Source: Mycobacterium sp. 1100029.7 (GTDB lineage: Bacteria; Actinomycetota; Actinomycetes; Mycobacteriales; Mycobacteriaceae). From it: a stretch of 64,000 bases of DNA. The stretch covers positions 110,639-174,638 of the forward strand of contig NZ_LZSC01000053.1 in the NCBI RefSeq assembly GCF_001665235.1. The letters run 5' to 3'. Every line of letters starts with the position of its first letter. Position 1 is the stretch's first letter. This document shows, one piece after another, positions 9,104-17,381 of this stretch. Both the position numbers and the translations under genes were made by a program. Below the pieces are notes generated by a model. It was not told the DNA's origin, ran no database searches, and saw only the letters and a list, made by a program, of their open reading frames with translations.

Positions 9104-10014
9104 GAGGCCAGATCCCGTCGGGCGATGCGGCCGCGGCGGAATTCGCGCACCGAGAAGTAAATCTCGGCGAGCAATAGCACGGCCGCGAGCAACGCGGGCA
9201 GCCAGTACAGCTCGGTGCGTTCGGCGGAGGCGCCGGAGTGCGGCGCGTCGGGCAGTGCGAGCCGCAAGGGCTGACCGGCATCGCGGTGCACATACGGCAC
9301 GCCGAGTTGCGCTGCGATATCACGTAATTCGGACTCGTCGAGTGTGTCGCTGCGCCCATAGCCCAGTACCGTGCCACCGGCGACCGACCCTTGCACCAGA
9401 TTGAAGTCGCCTTGGGGTGCACGCGAGTTGGGCGTACCGGAACCCAGGTACAGCACCACGTTCCGCGATCCCGGGTACTGCTGCGCGGCCTGGATCAGCT
9501 GGTAGCGCAATACAGTGCCGGCCACGGCGGCGTCGACGTCGGCACCGGTTTGGACGGAGCCGAGAGCGGCGATGGTCGGGCGCAGACTCCAAGTGTCTTC
9601 GGACAGCGGCCACTCCAGCGAGGCCTTCGAATCCGAGACGATCAGCGCATACCGTGCCGCCGGGTACTGCTTGATCACAGCGGCGACGTCGTCGCGCATC
9701 CCCGCGATCCGTTCGCGGTCACCGTAATCCGCGACGCTCGTCGCCGACGACCGGTCTACGACAAGGAATACGTTGAGGTTGGCGCCGGCCGCCGTCGTTG
9801 CCCCACGCGGGTTTTCGGTTTGCCACACCGGGCGGGTGGTCGCCGCGATGAGCAGCAGCACCGCCACGGTGACTGCGCCCCAACGCAGTACGGCGCGGCC
9901 ACGTCGACGCCCCGCCGATTGCAGCACCCGCCACAGCGCCACCGACCGCGCCAGGACAAGCGCACCGGCGACGACCGCGAGGATCGCCCAGGGCAGCAGC
10001 GGCTGAAACGTCAT
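9100..10014 (-). CDS. vWA-domain membrane protein (BatA/BatB-like)
   Basis: A 304-residue protein with two N-terminal transmembrane segments (PWAILAVVAGALVLARSVAL; VTVAVLLLIAATTRPVW), a von Willebrand factor A domain starting NVFLVVDRSSAT (degenerate MIDAS DxSxS), and a C-terminal transmembrane helix (LYWLPALLAAVLLLAEIYF) with a short basic tail. This topology matches BatA/BatB proteins, which work with MoxR AAA+ ATPases in envelope protein maturation or stress. ATGA overlaps couple it to both neighbours. Confidence 0.82.
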   Translation of the reverse strand: MTFQPLLPWAILAVVAGALVLARSVALWRVLQSAGRRRGRAVLRWGAVTVAVLLLIAATTRPVWQTENPRGATTAAGANLNVFLVVDRSSATSVADYGDRERIAGMRDDVAAVIKQYPAARYALIVSDSKASLEWPLSEDTWSLRPTIAALGSVQTGADVDAAVAGTVLRYQLIQAAQQYPGSRNVVLYLGSGTPNSRAPQGDFNLVQGSVAGGTVLGYGRSDTLDESELRDIAAQLGVPYVHRDAGQPLRLALPDAPHSGASAERTELYWLPALLAAVLLLAEIYFSVREFRRGRIARRDLAS

Positions 10015-10988
10015 CGGCGCAACACCAGAAGTGCCACCGAGAGCACGGCCGCCGCGAACAACGCGATCGCCAGCGGTACCGCCGGCGCGTCCTGGACGTC
10101 CGCGGTCACGACGGTGCCGTCGGCTCGGCGTGCCGGTGGGGCGTGCGTGCGCATCTCGTGCAGTGCCGTGGTCACCGACGTCGATCCCGCGGCGGCGTAC
10201 CGGCCGCCGGTCTGCTCGGTGAGTGCTTTGAGCGCACTGCTTGCCGGCGACGGGCCCGTGTCGATCACGTTCACCTGGGCCCTGGTGCGCTCGGCGAGGG
10301 CTCGCACACTGGCGTCGCTGAACAGCGCGGCACGCTGCTCCCCGGCGGCGCGAAGATCCGGGGGCCCGAGGTAGATCACCGACCGCCGGTGCGTATCGCG
10401 GTCCTCGTCAGCGGGAAACCCGGAGAGACACAGTGCGAGAACATCATTCACGCTTGCGGCGTAGTCGGTGTAGGGCACCGTCGGTGCGAACGACGCCGAT
10501 CGCGCCGGGGGCGCGCCGAGGTACTCGTCGAATTGCGCCACGGCATACTGATGGTCGCGAGTCAGCGGTATCACCCGGCGGTTGGCCGATGTCAGGCCGA
10601 CACGTTGTGCCGTCGGGGATGCGGCGGCCTGGCGGGCGAAGTAGTCGAGCAGCTCAGCCGTCGACGGGTCGGTGACCGGCTGCCCGACGCACAGCATGAT
10701 GTCCTCGGGGTGGGCGGCATCGAAGTCGTCATTCGCCGCCGACGGACGGGCCGCCGCCCAGGTGGCGGCGCCGAACATGATCGTCAGCACCACCAGCGTC
10801 ACGATCGTGGACAGCGACCGCAGCCGGGCGATCTTCGCGTACTCGGGCAACCGGGTCAGCCGGGCGACGTTGGCCAACGGACGCAACTGCCTGCGGGCAG
10901 CGGTCATCGACAGCAACGCCGCCAGCGTGACCACGGCGACCAAGCAGGTCACGCCGGCGAGGGCAATCGGCCACCACTTCAGGTCCAC
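10011..10988 (-). CDS. vWA-like membrane protein, second copy in the cluster
   Basis: Roughly 325 residues. A transmembrane helix near the N-terminus (PIALAGVTCLVAVVTLAALL) and another at about 60-80 are followed by a vWA-like domain (DIMLCVGQPVTD, SVIYLGPPDLR, RAQVNVIDTG). A C-terminal helix (PLAIALFAAAVLSVALLVL) ends at RR. The MIDAS is not intact, so metal binding is doubtful. I choose GTG 10988, preceded by GGGAG; an in-frame TTG at 11015 would overlap the upstream gene by 37 bases and has no clear ribosome-binding site. The stop overlaps the next ATG. Confidence 0.75.
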   Translation of the reverse strand: MDLKWWPIALAGVTCLVAVVTLAALLSMTAARRQLRPLANVARLTRLPEYAKIARLRSLSTIVTLVVLTIMFGAATWAAARPSAANDDFDAAHPEDIMLCVGQPVTDPSTAELLDYFARQAAASPTAQRVGLTSANRRVIPLTRDHQYAVAQFDEYLGAPPARSASFAPTVPYTDYAASVNDVLALCLSGFPADEDRDTHRRSVIYLGPPDLRAAGEQRAALFSDASVRALAERTRAQVNVIDTGPSPASSALKALTEQTGGRYAAAGSTSVTTALHEMRTHAPPARRADGTVVTADVQDAPAVPLAIALFAAAVLSVALLVLRR

Positions 10989-11452
10989 GAACGGATCAAC
11001 TCCCGCGCTTGGCAACTCGCGTCCGCGACGTCGACGTCGGTCTCGGCGTTGAATTGCCCGTCACTGAGCCGAATCAGCAGCGGCGCGGCGGCGGCCAGAT
11101 CCCCGCCGGCGATGGCGCCGACCTGTAGGTACTGGGCCCGCGCACCCGTCACTTGGTGCAGGAAGCTGCGCACCGTGCGGCTGATCGCCGCGCATGCCGC
11201 CGGAGCCGATACATGCCCGGCTGTGTACTCGTCGGTGATGCGCTGCACGCGGCGGGCGAACCGGTCGCGAATCAGCCGGGCATGCAGCCGCCGCACGACG
11301 GGGATGCGCCGCAACCGGTGCGACGGCAGTGTCCATACGAAAACACCGGCGTACCAGCAGATTATGCCAACAGTCAGCAGCGCGGCCAGCCACAGCCATG
11401 ACGACGAGTACGGCTGCGGACCGAACACGTGGCGCAGTAGGTCATCCGGCAC
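10979..11452 (-). CDS. DUF4381-like single-pass membrane protein of the Bat cluster
   Basis: 157 residues, with one transmembrane helix (WLWLAALLTVGIICWYAGVFVW, about 19-40), then a basic linker and a helical cytoplasmic domain. That is the architecture of the small DUF4381-type protein between DUF58 and the vWA genes in Bat operons. The GTG start overlaps the DUF58 stop by 11 bases. Domain assignment is from context and topology rather than a strong motif. Confidence 0.7.
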   Translation of the reverse strand: MPDDLLRHVFGPQPYSSSWLWLAALLTVGIICWYAGVFVWTLPSHRLRRIPVVRRLHARLIRDRFARRVQRITDEYTAGHVSAPAACAAISRTVRSFLHQVTGARAQYLQVGAIAGGDLAAAAPLLIRLSDGQFNAETDVDVADASCQARELIRSWT

Positions 11453-12335
11453 GCGCGGCCACCTCGGTCAGACGGACAAGTTCGCGACGAATGTCCTTGC
11501 CGGCGGCGATGGTTGCATGCGCAATCGCGTGGGCGGTCAGGAACGCATCGAGACGATGGCGGCGGGTCTGCTCAGCGCGGCGGTACGCGGCGACGACTCG
11601 GGGGCCGAGATCGGCGCCATTGAGGACGAAACGACCGGTGGCGACGTCGTAGCCGTCGGTGTTGTCGGGGCCCACCGCGGGCATGTCCGACACCATCGCC
11701 CACATGAGGTCGTGGCGTCCGCTCAGCCGGGCGAGCACTTCGTTCAGCCGATCGTCGACTTCGGGCTCGTCGGACACCACGATGATCAGCATGGTGTGCC
11801 GGTAATGCGTTGCGACGTAGTCGAGTTGGGCGGTGACATCGCTGGGGCCGGGTTCTGCCGTGGTGTGCTGATACCAGCGGTGCAGCAGCCCCTCGATGTG
11901 CGACTCGCCGCGCTGCTGCGGGATGTTCACACAACCGCGGCGGTCGCCGTAGACCATGCCGATCTGGTCGGATCGCCGCAGCCCGATCAGCCCTACCGCA
12001 CCCATGACGTGTGCGGCGATGTCGCGTTTGCACTCACCGCTCGGGGCCAGCGCCGACATGTTGCGACCGGCATCGGCGACGAGCAGGATCTTGTGGTGCT
12101 TCTCCGAGACGAACCGTTTGATGAGCACGCCACCCGAGCGTGCCGAAGCCTTCCAGTCGATGTCCCGGACGTCGTCGCCGGGAACATAGGGACGAAGATC
12201 GTCGAATTCCATGCTGCGCGTATGCAATAGCGCGTAGCGGCCGCCTTCGAGCAAGCCGCGGGTGTCGGTGCCGAAATGCGCCTTGGCGCGGTTGAGGTGC
12301 TTGCCCAAGATGACCTCAGGGCACGCGCACGGCAC
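11442..12335 (-). CDS. DUF58 protein
   Basis: 297 residues. The DUF58 signature is clear: RSMEFDDLRPYVPGDDVRDIDWKASAR, then a vWA-like fold beginning ILLVADAGRNMSA. DUF58 proteins are standard partners of MoxR ATPases. The GTG start at 12335 overlaps the moxR stop by 20 bases; an alternative TTG at 12308, preceded by GAGG and eight bases after that stop, would give 288 residues and is equally plausible. Confidence 0.88.
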   Translation of the reverse strand: MPCACPEVILGKHLNRAKAHFGTDTRGLLEGGRYALLHTRSMEFDDLRPYVPGDDVRDIDWKASARSGGVLIKRFVSEKHHKILLVADAGRNMSALAPSGECKRDIAAHVMGAVGLIGLRRSDQIGMVYGDRRGCVNIPQQRGESHIEGLLHRWYQHTTAEPGPSDVTAQLDYVATHYRHTMLIIVVSDEPEVDDRLNEVLARLSGRHDLMWAMVSDMPAVGPDNTDGYDVATGRFVLNGADLGPRVVAAYRRAEQTRRHRLDAFLTAHAIAHATIAAGKDIRRELVRLTEVAARAG

Positions 12336-13317
12336 GCAGCACGGCGTCGATCACGACCTCGGCGGTGATGTCGGCGCTCGCCGCTTCGAAGCCGAGGATG
12401 AGCCGATGCCGCAGCACGCGATGGGCGAGATCCGCGATGTCCTCCGGTAGCACGTGTGCTCGCCCGGACAACACGGCCTTCGCGCGGGCCGCTCTGCAGA
12501 ACGCGATCGTGGCGCGTGGGCTGGCGCCGTATTCGACCAGACGCGCGATCTGCTTGGGCAGCGCCTGCTCGGCGTGACGTGTCGCGTCGACCAGCTGGCT
12601 GGCGTAGAGCATCAGTGCCCGGTCCATATGGACATGGCGCACCACGTCTTGGACGCGCAGTACGTCGTCGATGCTGACGACCGGCGCGGTAAGCTGCCCT
12701 TTGTCGTACAGGCCCGCATCGATGCGCGACATCACTTCGACCTCCTCCTGTGGGGAGGGGTAGCGCACGATCTCCTTGAGCAGGAAGCGGTCGGTCTGCG
12801 CCTCGGACAGCGGATAGGTGCCTTCCTGATCGACGGGGTTTTGGGTGGCGATGACCAGAAACGGGTCGGCCAGCGGATGTACCTGCCCCGCGATCGTGGT
12901 CTGCCGCTCCTCCATCGCCTCGAGCATCGCGCTCTGGGTCTTCGCGCTGGACCGGTTGATCTCGTCGAGCAGCACGATGTTGGCGTGCACCGGGCCCAGT
13001 TGGGTGACGAACGAGTTGCGCGCCGCGTCGTAGATCTGGGTGCCGACGATGTCGCTGGGCAGCAGATCGGGCGTGCATTGAATGCGTTGGAAGCGGGCGT
13101 GAATCGATTCGGCGAGTACCTTGGCGGCGGTCGTCTTCGCCAGGCCCGGCACGCTCTCGAGCAGGATGTGCCCGCCCGCGAGTAACCCGACGAGCAGCGA
13201 TTCCCGAAGGTCGCGCTGTCCGACTATCTTGGCGGCGAAGGCTGCGGAGATGGCGTCGACGATTCCGCGAACGCCGTCGATCTCACGCTGATCTGGTTGT
13301 GTTCGTGCTGTAGTCAT
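12316..13317 (-). CDS. MoxR-family AAA+ ATPase
   Basis: A 333-residue cytosolic AAA+ chaperone-like ATPase. A Walker A-like segment (GHILLESVPGLAKTTAAKVLAE), Walker B (ANIVLLDEINR), sensor 1 (FLVIATQNPVDQEGTYPLSEAQ) and a C-terminal helical lid are present. The GLAKT version of the P-loop is normal for MoxR. It leads the minus-strand cluster of six overlapping genes and probably remodels the vWA/DUF58 partners at the membrane. M. tuberculosis has three moxR genes; I cannot say whether this corresponds to one of them. Confidence 0.92.
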   Translation of the reverse strand: MTTARTQPDQREIDGVRGIVDAISAAFAAKIVGQRDLRESLLVGLLAGGHILLESVPGLAKTTAAKVLAESIHARFQRIQCTPDLLPSDIVGTQIYDAARNSFVTQLGPVHANIVLLDEINRSSAKTQSAMLEAMEERQTTIAGQVHPLADPFLVIATQNPVDQEGTYPLSEAQTDRFLLKEIVRYPSPQEEVEVMSRIDAGLYDKGQLTAPVVSIDDVLRVQDVVRHVHMDRALMLYASQLVDATRHAEQALPKQIARLVEYGASPRATIAFCRAARAKAVLSGRAHVLPEDIADLAHRVLRHRLILGFEAASADITAEVVIDAVLRAVRVP

Positions 13318-13325
13318 ACGCCCGC

Positions 13326-13337
13326 AGGGGTACCCCT
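13326..13337. promoter_or_regulatory. 12-bp perfect palindrome upstream of moxR
   Basis: AGGGGTACCCCT lies nine bases upstream of the moxR ATG, between it and the preceding secreted-protein gene. Its position would suit an operator or a leader structure. No known factor is matched. Confidence 0.25.
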
Positions 13338-13357
13338 ACGGCGGATTTCCACACGCG

Positions 13358-13681
13358 TCACAGACCGGGCAAGCAGATGGGTGATCTACCGCAGGTGTTT
13401 GCCGGCGACGGATCGCCCTCGAGAATGTGTGCGCCGACGGGTATGCCGCCCTCGGTCCCCGGATGACCCAGGCTCCCACCGTAATAGTGGTGGCACCTGT
13501 TCATGTCCCACACCACGTCGGGCATCGGCAGCGGACTGCCGGGGCACCAGATGTAGCTACACATCGCCAGCTGGTTACAGATACCGGTACCGGGATCGGC
13601 ACCGGCGACGCCCGCGCCCAGCCCCAGACCGGACAGCACCACGCTGCCCGACAGCAACGCTCCGGCAAAGATTCGCTTCAT
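13358..13681 (-). CDS. Small exported cysteine-containing protein
   Basis: 107 residues with a Sec signal peptide (MKRIFAGALLSGSVVLSGLGLGAGVAGA, predicted cleavage after GAGVAGA before DPG). The mature part has six Cys residues (CNQL, CSY, CPG, CHH, CGR, CLPG), suggesting three disulfides. This is a common class of small mycobacterial secreted proteins without known function. It ends 40 bases before moxR on the same strand and could share its transcript. Confidence 0.78.
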   Translation of the reverse strand: MKRIFAGALLSGSVVLSGLGLGAGVAGADPGTGICNQLAMCSYIWCPGSPLPMPDVVWDMNRCHHYYGGSLGHPGTEGGIPVGAHILEGDPSPANTCGRSPICLPGL

Positions 13682-13846
13682 GTTCGTTCTCCTAATCGGT
13701 GGACCGCCTCGTCAGGGCAAATCACACCGAGACGAGTTTGCTACCGATCCCAAGTTTGAGCCGTCTGGCAACGCGAGATCAAGGGGTTCGCGCCCACCTC
13801 GAAGTAAGGTGAGTCGTCACACGGAACGCTGCGCCAGGAGGTCGAT

Positions 13847-14818
13847 CTGAGCGTCAAAGGTAGGCCGACGAAGGCGGACGTCGCGCGCATGGCCAACGTG
13901 TCGACCGCAACAGTCAGTTATGTCCTCAATAACTCTGTGGGACGCACCATTTCGGCGCAGACGCGCGCTGCGGTCCAGAGTGCGGCCGCCGAGCTGGGTT
14001 ACCGGCCCAACCTCGCCGCGCGCAATCTCGCTCGCGGAAAAAGCGGCGTGATCCTCTATATCGTGCCGCAACTCGCCGGCGGTGAAATGCCCATGCAGGT
14101 CGGCACTCATATGACCACCGAATTGGCCCGCCGCGGTGTCATGCAGGTCCAGCTCTTCGAGACCGAACAAGACGACGCCGTCGCCGACGCCATCAACCAC
14201 CTGCAGCCGATCGCGGTGACCAGCTTGTTCCCCTTGGGCCGCAAGGCATCTCGCGCCGTGGACGCCGCCACGATCCCGCACATCTGCGTGCACACCCTGC
14301 CGGGGATCGGCGACCCGCAGTATTCGGTGGGGCAGATGCGCGTCGACCATCTGGTCGCCCGGGGGCATCGCAACCTCGCGTTCGGGTATTCCGGCGATCG
14401 TCGGTGGCGCACTCTCGGTGACTACTGGATCGACGGGATTCGACGCGCCGCGCACCGGCATGGGTTGCCCGAGGTCGCGGTCAAGGCGTTCACGGCCGAC
14501 GACAGCGCCACCGCGGTCCGCGAATTGCAGGCAGTGGGCGTCACCGCCGTGTGCGCGCAGAGCGACGAACTCGCCTTCGTGGTGCTCGACGGGATACGGC
14601 GCGCTGGGCTGCGTTGCCCCGAGGACCTCGCGGTGATCGGGGTGGATGCGACGGCCCTGTCACCGTTCAGCACTCCCTCTTTGACCACCGTCGCGTTCGA
14701 CCGCACGGCGATCGCCGAAGTGGCGCTAGCAGCGGTTTTGACCGAAATCGGGTTACCCGACGAGTCCCGCCCGGCCGCACGCGACATTGCGACGCTGGTC
14801 GTTCGCGAGTCCACCTGA
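13847..14818 (+). CDS. LacI-family transcriptional regulator, apparent CTG start
   Basis: 323 residues if read from CTG 13847. The LacI HTH is KADVARMANVSTATVSYVLNN with the hinge-helix region following (RTISAQTRAAV, GYRPNLAARNLARG), then a periplasmic-binding-like ligand domain (GVILYIVPQLAG to the C-terminus). The first HTH helix lies upstream of the first ATG (13889), and the frame from the preceding stop (13805) contains no ATG, GTG or TTG. CTG 13847 sits five bases after a perfect AGGAGG (13836-13841). A 14-bp palindrome follows the gene, ahead of the aldehyde dehydrogenase, which is its likely target. The inducer is unknown. Confidence 0.85.
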   Translation: MSVKGRPTKADVARMANVSTATVSYVLNNSVGRTISAQTRAAVQSAAAELGYRPNLAARNLARGKSGVILYIVPQLAGGEMPMQVGTHMTTELARRGVMQVQLFETEQDDAVADAINHLQPIAVTSLFPLGRKASRAVDAATIPHICVHTLPGIGDPQYSVGQMRVDHLVARGHRNLAFGYSGDRRWRTLGDYWIDGIRRAAHRHGLPEVAVKAFTADDSATAVRELQAVGVTAVCAQSDELAFVVLDGIRRAGLRCPEDLAVIGVDATALSPFSTPSLTTVAFDRTAIAEVALAAVLTEIGLPDESRPAARDIATLVVREST

Positions 14819-14848
14819 CACTGCCGATCCCGTACTAGACACTCACTA

Positions 14849-14862
14849 GTTACGCGCGTAAC
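14849..14862. promoter_or_regulatory. Candidate LacI-family operator (perfect palindrome)
   Basis: GTTACGCGCGTAAC is a perfect 14-bp palindrome with a central CG step, as is usual for LacI/GalR operators. It lies 30 bases after the LacI-type gene and 48 bases before the aldehyde dehydrogenase start, a typical place for repression. Confidence 0.5.
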
Positions 14863-14910
14863 CTCTGACGGGCAACGCGCCGGAGCGGCTCGTCGAAAGG
14901 ATGAACGACA

Positions 14911-16317
14911 GTGACCGACACCATTGAGGTCTTCAACCCCTCCAACGAGACGCTGATCACCGAGGTCCCCGATTCCGACCAGGCGGCCGTCGACGCGGCG
15001 GTGGCCCGCGCACGCGAGACCTTCGAGTCGGGCGTCTGGCGCAAGGCGCCCGCTTCCCATCGCGCCAACGTTCTGTTCCGCGCCGCACGGATCATCGAGG
15101 CACGCGCCGACGAGCTGGCCGCGCTCGAGGGCCAAGACAACGGCATGAACCTGACGGCCGCCAAGCACATCATCCCGGTGTCGGTCGACATGCTGAAGTA
15201 CTACGCCGGCTGGGTCGGCAAGATCCACGGCGAGTCCGCCAACTTGGTGTCTGACGGTCTACTGGGCACCTGGGAGACCTACCACACCTTCACCCAACTC
15301 GAACCGGTCGGCGTCGTAGGGCTCATCATCCCTTGGAACGGACCATTTTTCGTCGCCATGCTCAAGGTTGCGCCGGCCTTGGCCGCGGGTTGCAGCGCCG
15401 TGTTGAAGCCGGCCGAGGAGACGCCGTTGACCGCGCTGAAGCTGGAGGAGATTTTCCGCGAGGCGGGTCTGCCCGACGGCGTGCTGAACGTCATCACCGG
15501 CTATGGCGAAACCACGGGCGCCGCACTCACCGCGCATCCCGACGTCGACAAGATTTCGTTCACCGGGTCGACGGAGGTCGGGCGGCTGATCGTCAAAGCG
15601 GCCGCGGGCAACCTCAAACGGCTGACACTCGAATTGGGCGGGAAGTCGCCGCTGATCATGTTCGACGACGCCAACCTCGACAAGGCGATCCTGGGGGCGG
15701 GCATGGGCCTGCTCGCGGGCTCGGGACAGAACTGCTCGTGCACGTCGCGCATCTACGTGCAGCGCGGGATTTACGACGAAGTCGTGCAGCGCCTGGCCGA
15801 ATTCGCCCAGATGCTGCCGATGGGCGGCAGCGACGACCCCGATTCGGTGCTGGGGCCGTTGATCAGCGACAAGCAGCGCAAGCGGGTGGAAGGCATCGTC
15901 AACGACGGTGTGGCCGGCGGCGCGAAGATCGTCACCGGCGGCAAGCCGATGGACCGCAAGGGCTACTTCTACGAGGCGACGATCGTCACCGACACCACGC
16001 CCGACATGCGGCTCATCAAGGAGGAGATCTTCGGCCCGGTCGGCTGCGTGATTCCCTTCGACGACGAGGACGAGGTGCTGGCCGCCGCCAACGACACCCA
16101 CTACGGCCTGGCCGGGTCGATCTGGACCGAGAACCTGTCGCGGGCCCACCGCGTCGTCAATGAGCTTCGCGCAGGCCAGGTTTGGGTGAACTCCTCGCTC
16201 GCCGCGGACCCGTCGATGCCGATCAGCGGGCACAAGCAATCGGGTTGGGGCGGCGAGCGTGGCCGCAAGGGCATCGAGGCATACTTCAACACCAAGGCCG
16301 TGTACATCGGCCTCTGA
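14911..16317 (+). CDS. Aldehyde dehydrogenase (ALDH superfamily)
   Basis: 468 residues, NAD(P)-dependent oxidation of an aldehyde to the acid. Catalytic Glu is in LELGGK (about residue 241) and the nucleophile Cys in SGQNCSCTSR (about 275). PWNGPFF and FTGSTEVG mark the cofactor site. The GTG start follows AAGGA at a ten-base gap. An upstream LacI-type regulator and palindrome suggest substrate-induced expression, perhaps of a sugar- or alcohol-derived aldehyde. The specific substrate cannot be assigned. Confidence 0.92.
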   Translation: MTDTIEVFNPSNETLITEVPDSDQAAVDAAVARARETFESGVWRKAPASHRANVLFRAARIIEARADELAALEGQDNGMNLTAAKHIIPVSVDMLKYYAGWVGKIHGESANLVSDGLLGTWETYHTFTQLEPVGVVGLIIPWNGPFFVAMLKVAPALAAGCSAVLKPAEETPLTALKLEEIFREAGLPDGVLNVITGYGETTGAALTAHPDVDKISFTGSTEVGRLIVKAAAGNLKRLTLELGGKSPLIMFDDANLDKAILGAGMGLLAGSGQNCSCTSRIYVQRGIYDEVVQRLAEFAQMLPMGGSDDPDSVLGPLISDKQRKRVEGIVNDGVAGGAKIVTGGKPMDRKGYFYEATIVTDTTPDMRLIKEEIFGPVGCVIPFDDEDEVLAAANDTHYGLAGSIWTENLSRAHRVVNELRAGQVWVNSSLAADPSMPISGHKQSGWGGERGRKGIEAYFNTKAVYIGL

Positions 16318-16384
16318 CCGATCGCGAGCGCGTGGCGTGAACCCGCGAGCGTAACGCCAGCCCGCGCCGCGTGGCTCGAACTCG

Positions 16385-16440
16385 CGAGCGTAACCCCACG
16401 GCGAGAATCCAGCTGATTTTCCGCCGTGACCTTACGCTCG
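16385..16440. repeat. Imperfect hairpin, member A of a dispersed CGAGCGTAA repeat family
   Basis: Left arm CGAGCGTAACCCCACGGCG (16385-16403) and right arm CGCCGTGACCTTACGCTCG (16422-16440) pair at 16 of 19 positions. The loop contains ATCCAG...GATTTT. The same arms and loop core recur at 56710-56765. Extra half-arms (GCGAGCGTAA) occur at about 16350. The whole 352-base gap 16318-16669 otherwise holds only the upstream region of the next gene; no further coding sequence is evident. Confidence 0.7.
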
Positions 16441-16669
16441 GCGACGGCTTTCATTGCTGTTGGTAACGATTGCCAAACAATCTGCAGGCGAGTGCAATTC
16501 GCTGGGCCAGTCCCAAAATCGGTGCAATCAGCCGTGATACGAATGCGGCAGATTCCCTCGCCGTCGCGTCGCGCATCGGGCCGAGAGCGGATCGATACAT
16601 ACGTTACCTAGCCTCAGAATCCGTCGGGGGGCGCATGTCCTTGGGACTCTGTAGGGAGACAGGTAACGC

Positions 16670-17293
16670 ATGAAGCTGAAACAAGTGCTTGGCGGGTTGA
16701 CCCTCGCCGGCGCCGTTGGTGCAGCGGCGATCGGAGTGGGAGTTGGCGTGGCGACTGCCGATACCCCAGCTGCACCGCAGGCCCCTGGGCCGCATGACCC
16801 GGGAGGACCCGCCGGTCCTCCTCCGCCCGGTGGACCGGGTGGACACGGACCGGGTGGACCGGGTGAACACGGACCCGGCGGACCGGGTGGACCGGGTGAA
16901 CACGGGCCCGGCGGACCTGGCGAACGTGGTCCTGGAGGACCCGGTGGCCCAGGCGGTTTCAACCAGCGCGGCCCGGGCGGCCCGGGCGGATTCGGCGAGC
17001 ATGGCCCAGGCGGACCCGCACCCCGCGGGCCGGGTGGTCCCGGGGGTCCGGGCGGGCCGTGGCACGGCGATGCCCAGCGCGGCTACTTCCGCGGGGCCCC
17101 TTGGGGCAACGGACCCGCCCCGTGGGGGGCAGGCGAACCGCCGCGACCGGCGTGGGGCGGACCGCTACCTCCGCCCGGTGGGCGCTGGTCGCAAGGACCC
17201 ATCAACTACTGGGGCTATCAGGAGACTCCTGAATGGAATCAGGGTTTCAACCAGTGGGGCTTCAACTTCTTTGGAGTGTGGATTCCGCTGTAA
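16670..17293 (+). CDS. Exported Gly-Pro-rich collagen-like protein
   Basis: 207 residues. A Sec signal peptide (MKLKQVLGGLTLAGAVGAAAIGVGVGVATA, cleavage before DTP) is followed by about 100 residues built from GPGG/GPGGPG/GEHGPGG repeats. A C-terminal aromatic-rich part follows (YFRGAPWGNGP, NYWGYQETPEWNQGF, WGFNFFGVWIPL). The repeats are not strict Gly-X-Y throughout, so a collagen triple helix is uncertain. It is probably a cell-wall or secreted structural protein. A strong hairpin terminator follows 11 bases after the stop. Confidence 0.78.
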   Translation: MKLKQVLGGLTLAGAVGAAAIGVGVGVATADTPAAPQAPGPHDPGGPAGPPPPGGPGGHGPGGPGEHGPGGPGGPGEHGPGGPGERGPGGPGGPGGFNQRGPGGPGGFGEHGPGGPAPRGPGGPGGPGGPWHGDAQRGYFRGAPWGNGPAPWGAGEPPRPAWGGPLPPPGGRWSQGPINYWGYQETPEWNQGFNQWGFNFFGVWIPL

Positions 17294-17304
17294 AGAGCGG
17301 ACTT

Positions 17305-17346
17305 ACGCGTTGCCCGCTGCGCCGGATGGGCCAGCGGGCAACGCGT
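17305..17346. terminator. Bidirectional hairpin between convergent genes
   Basis: A perfect 15-bp inverted repeat (ACGCGTTGCCCGCTG at 17305-17319 with its complement at 17332-17346) encloses a 12-nt loop. It lies between the stops of two convergent genes. There is no U-tract, as is common for mycobacterial terminators. Confidence 0.75.
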
Positions 17347-17381
17347 CACCTCGCGATGCGCGCTGCCGGATGACTCCTTCG

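Noticed and set aside
16790..17070. Dense short repeats suggesting a CRISPR or minisatellite
   Set aside because: The repeats encode GPGG units in frame of a signal-peptide-bearing protein and have no constant repeat/spacer structure.
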